In this document: positions 24,731 through 32,029 of the stretch, piece after piece
Numbering within the stretch: position 1 is the first letter of the stretch
How the letters are laid out: each line of letters starts with the position of its first letter
Assembly (NCBI GenBank): GCA_051879215.1
Contig: JBJELP010000088.1
Location: 1 to 44,937, forward strand
Length of the DNA: 44,937 bases
Source: TWA4 sp051879215
GTDB lineage: Bacteria > Bacillota > Clostridia > Lachnospirales > Lachnospiraceae
Direction: 5' to 3'
The notes under the pieces: generated by a model
The model's database searches: none
The model's input: only the letters and a program-made list of their open reading frames with translations
Told to the model about the DNA's origin: nothing
Position numbers and translations under genes: made by a program

Positions 24731-25900
24731 ATGCGTTCTATTCTGACACCACCTGCAGGTTCCGTCTATCTGGACCATGCAGCAACATCATTTCCCAAAT
24801 CAGATGCAGTCATAAATGCCATGATTCACTATATGCGTGATATCGGATGCAACGTAAACCGCAGTTCCTATGACTCTGCCTATGAGGCCGAGGATATTCT
24901 GTTTGAAACCAGAGAAATGCTCTGTTCCCTTTTTCATGGGGAAGATTGTAAAAATGTTATCTTTACCGCCAATGTGACCACCAGTCTGAATATCCTGATC
25001 AAAGGACTTTTGAAGCCCGGTGATCATGTTCTGGTTTCTTCCATGGAGCACAATGCGGTTATGCGCCCTCTGACACAGCTTCTGCATAACGGAATTACCT
25101 TTGACCGGATTCCCTGTGATTCCTGCGGAGTTCTGGATCCCGACTGCATGAAATCGCTGCTGAAACCTAATACCAGAGCGGTTATCACCCTGCATGCATC
25201 CAATGTCTGCGGTACCCTGCTTCCGGTTAAGGAGATCGGGAATTTCTGTCTGCAGCACGGACTGATCTATATCGTGGATGCAGCACAGACAGCAGGCGCT
25301 TTTCCCATTAATATGGAAGAAATGCACATCGATGCTCTGGCATTTACCGGCCACAAAAGTCTGCTGGGGCCCCAGGGAATCGGCGGTTTCGTATTGAAAG
25401 AACACATGATATCGAAAATCGATCCTCTCCTCTCCGGCGGCACCGGAAGCATCTCCCATACAGAGACCATTCCGGAATTCATGCCCGACCGTTTTGAACC
25501 GGGGACACCGAATCTGCCCGGTATCTTCGGTCTGCATGCTTCACTGAAGGAATTAAATCCCAAGCAGATTCTGGAGACGGAACTGGAACTCACCGCCCGT
25601 TTTCTGGATGGTTTGAAAGAAAACCGTAAAATACAGATTATCGGAACAGATTCGATCTCTGACCGTGCCCCGGTGGTATCTGTTCAGATTGCAGGGACAG
25701 AACTGGCACAGGCAGCATATCTGCTGGACTCCCGTTATCATATACAGACCAGAGTGGGGCTGCATTGTTCCCCTTCTGCCCACAAAACCCTGGGAACTTA
25801 CCCGGAAGGAACCATCCGTTTTTCATTCGGTCACAGAAATACACCGGAAGAAATTGACTATACATTGAAAGCACTGGAGGAAATCACCCATGGAATTTAG
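24731..25900 (+). CDS. Cysteine desulfurase family protein (selenium-linked, EF2568-like)
   Basis: This fold-type I PLP enzyme of about 389 residues begins MRSILTPPAGSVYLDHAATSFPKS, the usual desulfurase N terminus. TVxNP-equivalent regions follow: NVIFTANVTTSLNILIKGLL, SSMEHNAVMRPL, the PLP-facing Asp in YIVDAAQTAGA, and the Schiff-base Lys in FTGHKSLLGPQG. The active-site Cys loop is in TRVGLHCSPSAHKTLG. The start at 24731 follows GGAGAG. It overlaps the LysR gene by 11 bp and is divergent from yedE. Members near YedE/YedF probably release selenium from selenocysteine or sulfur from cysteine for the selenium pathway; this is inference. Confidence 0.9.
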   Translation: MRSILTPPAGSVYLDHAATSFPKSDAVINAMIHYMRDIGCNVNRSSYDSAYEAEDILFETREMLCSLFHGEDCKNVIFTANVTTSLNILIKGLLKPGDHVLVSSMEHNAVMRPLTQLLHNGITFDRIPCDSCGVLDPDCMKSLLKPNTRAVITLHASNVCGTLLPVKEIGNFCLQHGLIYIVDAAQTAGAFPINMEEMHIDALAFTGHKSLLGPQGIGGFVLKEHMISKIDPLLSGGTGSISHTETIPEFMPDRFEPGTPNLPGIFGLHASLKELNPKQILETELELTARFLDGLKENRKIQIIGTDSISDRAPVVSVQIAGTELAQAAYLLDSRYHIQTRVGLHCSPSAHKTLGTYPEGTIRFSFGHRNTPEEIDYTLKALEEITHGI

Positions 25901-26777
25901 ACAGCTGGAAGTATTCGCTGCAATTGCAGAAACCGGAAGTTTTTCCAAAGCAGCGGACTATCTTTATCTGACCCAGTCAACCATCAGCTCCCATATGAAA
26001 AATCTGGAAAAGGAGCTGCAGAAGGATCTGATCATCCGTTCCACCCGGAATATCCGTCTGACCGAAGAAGGAGAAACCTTCCTTTTTTATGTGAAAAGAA
26101 TTCTGGATATGAAAGATACGGCTTTACAGGCCATCAACAGTCCTTACGAAACCATTCTCCATATTGGTGCCTCTTCCATTCCATCCGGTTATCTGCTGCC
26201 GGAAATCACCAGCAGTTTCCGGAAAAGTCATGCCCATGTGACCTTTGATATCCGTCAGAGTGACAGTACCTCCATTATTAACGGCGTAATGGATGGCAGC
26301 ATTGAACTGGGATTGGTCGGACAGAAAGCCACATCTCCCAAATGTGCTTCCATTCCGTTCTGTTCCGATGAACTGGTTATCGCCACCCCCAACACACCGT
26401 ATTTTCAGAAAATGCAGAGCCGTTTCTGCTCCATTGATGAACTGCTGAAGGAACCTCTGATTCTCCGGGAGCAGGGATCCGGTACACAAAAAGCTGCCGA
26501 TGATTTCCTCAGCAGCCAGGGGTATAAAATTCAGGATCTGAATATTGCCGCACGAATCAACGATCTGGAAGCAATCCGTCAGATGGTGGTTTCCGGAATG
26601 GGCATATCCATTTTCTCCAATCTTGCGGTAAAAAGTCTGGAAAAACATGGAGAATGCCTCCTGTTCCATTTTCCCAACGGATCCAGAAGGCAGTTTTACC
26701 TTACATACCTCAATGACCGGAACCATAAACCGGCATTAAAAGAATTCGAAAAATTTGTACTGGATTTTTATAAATAA
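25890..26777 (+). CDS. LysR family regulator, selenium-metabolism associated
   Basis: The 295-residue regulator has a winged helix-turn-helix at the N terminus (MEFRQLEVFAAIAETGSFSKAADYLYLTQSTISSHMKNLEKEL) and a type 2 periplasmic-binding-like effector domain from about residue 88 (TILHIGASSIPSGYLLPEITSSF). It overlaps the desulfurase gene by 11 bp, so the two are co-translated. Regulators of this branch occur beside selenium genes and probably control the divergent yedE operon. The inverted repeats at 24517-24575 are candidate sites. The effector is unknown. Confidence 0.9.
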   Translation: MEFRQLEVFAAIAETGSFSKAADYLYLTQSTISSHMKNLEKELQKDLIIRSTRNIRLTEEGETFLFYVKRILDMKDTALQAINSPYETILHIGASSIPSGYLLPEITSSFRKSHAHVTFDIRQSDSTSIINGVMDGSIELGLVGQKATSPKCASIPFCSDELVIATPNTPYFQKMQSRFCSIDELLKEPLILREQGSGTQKAADDFLSSQGYKIQDLNIAARINDLEAIRQMVVSGMGISIFSNLAVKSLEKHGECLLFHFPNGSRRQFYLTYLNDRNHKPALKEFEKFVLDFYK

Positions 26778-26834
26778 TATGCCATGGTTCAGGGTCCTGC
26801 AGATTTACCCGAAAAGTGCGATGAATGCCTGCAT

Positions 26835-29800
26835 TTATGAGCCGATTTTTCTGATTTCCACCAGATTGGTATGCTGCGGATTTCCCTTGGCCAATGGCGT
26901 CGGTTGGGAACCGGTCAGCACATTTATACTTCCCCTCTGATCGGTTCCGTTTTCATCGGGTGTATACCATCCGCCCTGTGAAATTGCCGTAACCCCCGGC
27001 CGGATCCGGTTCGTTACAATTGCCGGAATCTGTATTTTTCCGTAATCATTATACACTATTACCATATCCCGGTTCTGTATTCCTCTTTGCTCTGCATCCA
27101 CAGGATGCATCCATACACCGGGCATCTCAATCTCGTCCATCCATGCATTGTTGTCATGAATGGTATGACAGCGCCGTCTGGTATGCCAGCCGATGAGCTG
27201 CAGAGGATACCGGTTTCTTTTCTCATCCTCCGGTCCATCCATACATGGCACGTATCGTGGAATCGCTGGAATCGTTTCATGCCGGTTCCGATCATATAAT
27301 TCTTTTGAAAAAATCTCAATTTTGCCGGAAGGCGTTGGAAAGGGATGATTCTCCGGATCCCGGATTTCCTCTTCAAAAGCGACAGTCCTGCCTTTTCCAT
27401 TATACTGCCATCCTCCCTTCGCACTGAAGGTCTCATAGTCCGGCAGTTCCGGCTCTTTCTTCCGCATGATTTCATAATTTTCCCTGAGCCACTGGGAAAT
27501 CTCCGGTTTTCCGTCAATGAATTCCTCATAAAAGCCCAATCTTTCTGCTGCCTCTTTCAGCCATTCCCATTCAAACCGGCATTCAAACAGGGGACAAATC
27601 ACCTGGTTATTTTTCAGAATATAATTTCTGCCGGTCCAGGGATTTACGATGTTTTCCCCTTCAAACACCGAGGTGGCGGGAAGAATCAGGTCCGCATACC
27701 GGGCACTGGGTGTCATGAAAAGATCACTGCATACAATAAATTCACATAAAGACTCATCCTGCAGAATCCGGATGGTATCATGGATATTGGAGTGCTGATT
27801 GATCAGGCAGTCACTGGCCAGATTGAAGATCATCTTAATATTTGTTTCCAGATGATCCACCCCCTTCAGCCCATCTTCTTCAGGAATCATTTCCACACCA
27901 TGTTCCACTGCCTTTGTCCAGGTAAAAACCGGAATTTCCCCTGGATAGGGATTCTGAATCCGATTATTGAACAGGGCGATTCCCTCCCGTTCCGCAATAT
28001 CACTGGCATTGCCGCCGGTACCGCCTCCGTGGATTCCCACATTGCCGGTAAGACAGGACAGCATCATGATTCCCCTGGCAGACTGTTCCCCGTTTCCATG
28101 GCGCTGTGCACCCAGGCCTGCCGCAATGCAGGCAGGTTTTACAGCGGCATATCGTCTGGCCAGATTTCGAATCCGATGGGCAGAAATACCGGTGATCGGC
28201 TCTGCCCATTCGGGTGTTTTACAGACTCCATCCTTCTTTCCAAACAGATAGCTGTGGTAACTTTCTCCGGCAGGAATTCCCTCCGGCATATGTTCTTCGT
28301 CAAAACCAAGGCAGTAACGGTCCATAAATGCCTGATCCTGCAGTCCCTCGGACCAGATCACATAGGCCATGGCATCCGCCAGCGCCGCATCGGTGGAAGG
28401 GTGGATTTCATACCATTCATCCGCATAGGCAATACCTGTCTGACTGAGCCGCGGGTCAATCACGATGATTTTCACTCCGGCTGCTTTCAGCTGTGCCAGA
28501 TAGAAATTCCGTTCCGCTCCGAAAATGGACTCTGCCGAGTTATCAGCCCATAAAATCAGAAGCTTTGTATTCAGCAGATCAGAATTGCTGTTGACGGTAT
28601 TGGTGGTGCCGAAAACGTATCCGGAAATGGTACTGACGCAGGCTGAACTGTAGGAATTATAATAATCCAGAAAACCACCGTCCAGCGATAACAGTCTTCC
28701 CAGCTGTTTGTTGGGACGCATGATTCCTTCCACACCGGTTCCGTACATACGGAACCGGGAACCGGGACCGTAGCTGTCCCTGATTCGAATCCAATTGTCC
28801 ATCAACAGATCCATGGCTTCCTTCCAGCTGATCCGTTCGAATTTGCCGCTGCCCCGTTTCCCAACCCGTTTCATGGGATAGCGAAGACGGCCGGAATGCA
28901 GAAAGGTTTTCCGATAACCATGGCCGCGAACACAGGCACGAATCTGCGGATCATGATCCCCGCAGTCCGTTTCGATACGAAGGATACAGTTTTCCTGTAC
29001 GGTGGGACGAATCACACAGATTCCCCCGCAATTGTTGATACCGGCAGTGTTCATTACGTGGACCGGTTCATCTGCTATAGCCGGCTGAAGAGGCTGAGGG
29101 GAAACCGCAATATCTCGTTGAAAAGGCTGAGGCGAAACTGCAATATCCCGGTGAAGCAGTTCCGAAGATTCTTCTCGCCGTACCCGGTTATCTGATATCG
29201 TAATCCGCAGTGTTTCCAGCAGTTCGGAAAGATACTCTTTCAATCCACCATATGTCTCACGATCCTTTCCCCACCCGTTTACAGAATGCACAATGGCTTC
29301 CAGTGTGGGCAAGGTATAATTTTCTGTAAACTGCCGAAGGGCTGCAAGAATCTCCGACCGGTGGTTCTGGTTTTTATCTTCGTTTTTCTCTTCCCACGCT
29401 GCCGCCTTTACCAGATATAAGGAAAAAGCAAACATTTCACCAATATAATCCGGCGGATTTCCTTCCATCCCGACCGGTTCATATCCCCATTTGTGATAGA
29501 ACTGAATCACCGCCAACGTGGTCTCGTTTAAAAGAATGTTTTCTCCGTTGGATGTGGATGCCCACAGCGGAACCGTACGATCGGCATCGGTGCCACGGAA
29601 CAGGTAATCGTACATCAGAGACCACTCTTTTTCCGTATGCTCCGCCCAATCGGAACACCCTGCAAGCTGCTTTAAGGCCTCTTCCTTTGATGCAAAAAAA
29701 GCAGCCGCACGCTCAAAATCCATGGTTTGGGGAATATCCGCCGGATGATGTATTTTTTCAGAAGATGAAACCGGATTTTCCTCTGACTTTCCACAGATTT

Positions 29801-30356
29801 TCTCTTTTGCGGTCAGGATTTCCACAGAGCATTCTGTCAGTACTTCCTTTTTTTCCACTGTTTTCGATATTGGATTGATACAAAATCCTTTCAGTATTTC
29901 AGGAGACTGCGCATAATCATGCTCTCCCAGCTCCAGACAATGGGTGGGACAGGCACTGACGCAGGCTGGTAATTTCCCCTGATGAAGCAAATCCACACAT
30001 CCATCGCATTTGGCTGCTTTCTTTGTCCTTCTGCTCAGGAAAATCGCTCCCTGTTCACAGGCACGAACACATTTCCCACAGCCCACACAGCTGCTCTGCC
30101 GGACCACCACCAGACCTTCCTCCGTACGGCAGATGGAATCGGTGGGACAGGCTTTCATACAGGCAGCATCCGGACAGTGATGGCAGGATACAGAAAGATG
30201 CTTCCATCGTTTCACACCGTTTTCCTCCACTTCGATGGTATCTGCCCGGCGGAAGAAACACCCGGCTTCCAGATTGTATTTATCCTTGCAGGCAACCTGA
30301 CAGGCATTACAGCCAATACACTGCTCCTGATTCCATTTAAACCCCAGATATGGCAT
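26835..30356 (-). CDS. DmsB-TorD/DmsD-DmsA triple fusion, molybdopterin oxidoreductase
   Basis: This is one 1173-residue protein. Residues about 5-145 are a DmsB-like ferredoxin with four cluster motifs (C13/16/19/23; C58/61/66/70; C90/93/96/100; C117/120/132/136). Residues about 210-385 resemble the TorD/DmsD chaperone family (QFYHKWGYEPVG, then NPPDYIGEMFAFSLYLVKA). A linker follows with two copies of RDIAVSPQP (403-421). Residues about 436-1173 match DmsA closely, including IRACVRG, YPMKRVG, WKEAMDLL, a Ser molybdenum ligand in YSSACV (about 569-574), LIGWHTRRRCH and LAKGNPQHTNLVEI. The first FS0 cluster Cys is Gly439. There is no Tat signal and no DmsC anchor, so a soluble cytoplasmic enzyme is inferred. 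The substrate is probably an S- or N-oxide; the electron donor is unknown. Confidence 0.88.
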   Translation of the reverse strand: MPYLGFKWNQEQCIGCNACQVACKDKYNLEAGCFFRRADTIEVEENGVKRWKHLSVSCHHCPDAACMKACPTDSICRTEEGLVVVRQSSCVGCGKCVRACEQGAIFLSRRTKKAAKCDGCVDLLHQGKLPACVSACPTHCLELGEHDYAQSPEILKGFCINPISKTVEKKEVLTECSVEILTAKEKICGKSEENPVSSSEKIHHPADIPQTMDFERAAAFFASKEEALKQLAGCSDWAEHTEKEWSLMYDYLFRGTDADRTVPLWASTSNGENILLNETTLAVIQFYHKWGYEPVGMEGNPPDYIGEMFAFSLYLVKAAAWEEKNEDKNQNHRSEILAALRQFTENYTLPTLEAIVHSVNGWGKDRETYGGLKEYLSELLETLRITISDNRVRREESSELLHRDIAVSPQPFQRDIAVSPQPLQPAIADEPVHVMNTAGINNCGGICVIRPTVQENCILRIETDCGDHDPQIRACVRGHGYRKTFLHSGRLRYPMKRVGKRGSGKFERISWKEAMDLLMDNWIRIRDSYGPGSRFRMYGTGVEGIMRPNKQLGRLLSLDGGFLDYYNSYSSACVSTISGYVFGTTNTVNSNSDLLNTKLLILWADNSAESIFGAERNFYLAQLKAAGVKIIVIDPRLSQTGIAYADEWYEIHPSTDAALADAMAYVIWSEGLQDQAFMDRYCLGFDEEHMPEGIPAGESYHSYLFGKKDGVCKTPEWAEPITGISAHRIRNLARRYAAVKPACIAAGLGAQRHGNGEQSARGIMMLSCLTGNVGIHGGGTGGNASDIAEREGIALFNNRIQNPYPGEIPVFTWTKAVEHGVEMIPEEDGLKGVDHLETNIKMIFNLASDCLINQHSNIHDTIRILQDESLCEFIVCSDLFMTPSARYADLILPATSVFEGENIVNPWTGRNYILKNNQVICPLFECRFEWEWLKEAAERLGFYEEFIDGKPEISQWLRENYEIMRKKEPELPDYETFSAKGGWQYNGKGRTVAFEEEIRDPENHPFPTPSGKIEIFSKELYDRNRHETIPAIPRYVPCMDGPEDEKRNRYPLQLIGWHTRRRCHTIHDNNAWMDEIEMPGVWMHPVDAEQRGIQNRDMVIVYNDYGKIQIPAIVTNRIRPGVTAISQGGWYTPDENGTDQRGSINVLTGSQPTPLAKGNPQHTNLVEIRKIGS

Positions 30357-30390
30357 ACTGATTCTCCTTATTTCAATCTATGGTTTCCAC

Positions 30391-30418
30391 TAAATAACTG
30401 CATGAAACAGTTTGTCAA
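30391..30418 (-). promoter_or_regulatory. Promoter of the DMSO-reductase-like fusion
   Basis: On the minus strand TTGACA (30418-30413) is followed after 16 nt by TATTTA (30396-30391), about 35 bp before the ATG at 30356. AAGGAGAA is the ribosome binding site. Confidence 0.6.
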
Positions 30419-30544
30419 TTAGCGTGAGGCATGTTTCCTCCATAAATCAATACCATAATTCCTGTGGTTTCTGCAATACTTTTTCCCATAGGTATCGTCT
30501 TCGTATTCAAAGGTCATCATTTCCAGACCGGTTATTTTACTCAT
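30419..30544 (-). CDS. Possible 41-residue peptide overlapping the metI end
   Basis: The frame begins at an ATG inside the last codons of metI (ATGAGTAA overlap) and encodes MSKITGLEMMTFEYEDD, then TYGKKYCRNHRNYG and more, ending HASR. The 8-nt overlap would allow translational coupling. The sequence is polar with one Cys and no membrane segment. I do not recognise a family; it could be a remnant of a longer gene. No protein evidence is available. Confidence 0.3.
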   Translation of the reverse strand: MSKITGLEMMTFEYEDDTYGKKYCRNHRNYGIDLWRKHASR

Positions 30545-31202
30545 TACATCTGTGATCCATTCGTTTCGCGAGAAGCGTCCCGATATACTGCATCAGCTGA
30601 ACAATGGCAACAATAAACACCAATGTAATCAGCATTACCACCGTGTCATATCGGTAATAGCCATAGCGAATCGCAATGTCACCGAGTCCGCCTCCGCCGA
30701 CCACACCCGCCATGGCGGAATATCCAAGTATCGTGCCAAGTACGATTGTCACGCCTACGAGAAGAGAGGTCCGCGCTTCACCGATTAAAACCTTAATAAC
30801 GATTGTTCTTGTTTTTGCTCCCATGCTGACTGCGGCCTCAATGACGCCTTTGCTCACTTCTTTCAGAGAGGATTCAACCATACGCCCGATGAAAGGAGCG
30901 GCTGCAAGGGTAAGAGGCACAATCGTTGCAGTTGATCCATAACTTTTTCCCACCAGAAGCTTTGTTAATGGCATTACAACAATCAGCAAAATCAAAAAAG
31001 GGATACTTCTGGTGATATTGATGATCACATCAAGGATTCGATAAATCGTCTGGTTTTCATGAAGACCGTTTTTATCTGTAAGCGTAAGTGCAATGCCGAG
31101 GGGGAGACCTATCACATATCCGAAAAAGGTCGAAACCAGCGTCATATAGAAAGTGTCCCGGATACCTTCCAGCATCATAACAGTCATCGTACTATCCCAC
31201 AT
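30537..31202 (-). CDS. metI: ABC transporter permease, MetI-like
   Basis: This membrane permease of about 221 residues has five or six helices. The coupling-helix motif EAAVSMGAKTRTIVIKVLIGEARTSLLVG matches the MetI/methionine-uptake family. The start at 31202 (MWDSTMTVMMLEGI) gives a normal MetI N terminus and overlaps the metN stop by 11 nt, which suggests coupling. The GVVGGGGLGDIAIRYGYYRYDT stretch is typical. With MetN and the double binding protein it should import methionine and/or related sulfur amino acids such as cystine. Confidence 0.92.
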   Translation of the reverse strand: MWDSTMTVMMLEGIRDTFYMTLVSTFFGYVIGLPLGIALTLTDKNGLHENQTIYRILDVIINITRSIPFLILLIVVMPLTKLLVGKSYGSTATIVPLTLAAAPFIGRMVESSLKEVSKGVIEAAVSMGAKTRTIVIKVLIGEARTSLLVGVTIVLGTILGYSAMAGVVGGGGLGDIAIRYGYYRYDTVVMLITLVFIVAIVQLMQYIGTLLAKRMDHRCNE

Positions 31203-31962
31203 AATCTTCCTCCTTTCTATCAAGCAGCAAAAGCCGTTTCGCCGCTTTTGACTTCGGATTCGCAAAGAGTTCTGAAACGCTGCTTACTTCCTGTACTTCA
31301 CCATTTTCGAGAACAGCAACACTTGTGCAGATTTCCTGGATCACTTTCATTTCATGCGTAATGATGACCACCGTAATTCCCATCGTGTCATGAATTGTTT
31401 TCAAAAGCCCGAGGATTGTTTTTGTTGTTTCCGGATCAAGTGCACTCGTTGCTTCGTCACAAAGCAGAATATCCGGTTCATTTGCCAGAACTCTTGCGAT
31501 TGCAACACGCTGCTTTTGTCCGCCTGACAGCTGAGACGGATACGATTCCGCTTTTTCTGCCAATCCTACTTTCTCAAGCAATTCCATTGCTTTCTTTCGG
31601 CGTTCTGTTTTCGAGATTCCGCGTATTTCCAAAGGAAAACACACATTGTTCAACACCGTCTGCTGCTCCAGCAGATTAAAATGCTGAAAGATCATGCCGA
31701 TTTTCTGACGGCGCAGACGCAGCTGTTCCCTGTCAAGGGTAAGGAGATTCTCACCATCGATTATGACTTCGCCGCTGTCCGGACGCTCCAGAAGATTGAT
31801 ACATCGTACCAGTGTGCTTTTCCCGGCTCCGGAAAGTCCGATCACACCAAAAATCTCATTTTGAGAAATGGTCAGAGACACATTTTTTAAAGCTTCCACC
31901 GTTCCGTTTTTTGCAGAGTACTGCTTGGAAAGGTTGTTTAATACAATATACTTTTCCTTCAT
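31192..31962 (-). CDS. metN: ABC transporter ATPase, MetN-like without NIL domain
   Basis: The ATPase has 256 residues with Walker A GLSGAGKS, Q-loop IGMIFQHFNLLEQQTVLNNV, signature LSGGQKQR, Walker B ILLCDEATSALDPETT and a switch His in VVIITHEMKVI. The MIFQHFNLL and KTIHDTMGITVVIITHEMKV stretches are typical of MetN. The usual C-terminal NIL/ACT-like domain (about 90 residues), through which methionine inhibits its own uptake, is missing: the protein ends soon after SSVSELFANPKSKAAKRLL. The start at 31962 follows AGGA. A terminator-like hairpin precedes it. Confidence 0.92.
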   Translation of the reverse strand: MKEKYIVLNNLSKQYSAKNGTVEALKNVSLTISQNEIFGVIGLSGAGKSTLVRCINLLERPDSGEVIIDGENLLTLDREQLRLRRQKIGMIFQHFNLLEQQTVLNNVCFPLEIRGISKTERRKKAMELLEKVGLAEKAESYPSQLSGGQKQRVAIARVLANEPDILLCDEATSALDPETTKTILGLLKTIHDTMGITVVIITHEMKVIQEICTSVAVLENGEVQEVSSVSELFANPKSKAAKRLLLLDRKEEDYVG

Positions 31963-31983
31963 ACCATAATTCCTGTCTTTCGC

Positions 31984-32020
31984 AAAAAAAGTGAGCAGTG
32001 TCTGTACATACACTGCCCAC
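31984..32020 (-). terminator. Intercistronic terminator between metQ and metN
   Basis: On the minus strand GTGGGCAGTGT pairs with ACACTGCTCAC (11 bp with one G-U pair; plus-strand 32010-32020 and 31991-32001) over an 8-nt loop, followed by TTTTTTT (31990-31984). It lies 10 bp after the metQ stop codon and should lower metN/metI expression relative to the binding protein. Confidence 0.8.
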
Positions 32021-32029
32021 CCCGATTAC

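Noticed and set aside
24800..25537. 245-residue minus-strand frame opposite the desulfurase gene
   Set aside because: It is antisense to a clear PLP enzyme and has no own signals.
26835..30356. Selenocysteine in the DMSO-reductase-like protein
   Set aside because: No in-frame TGA lies in the open frame. The molybdenum ligand position aligns with Ser in YSSA, as in DmsA.
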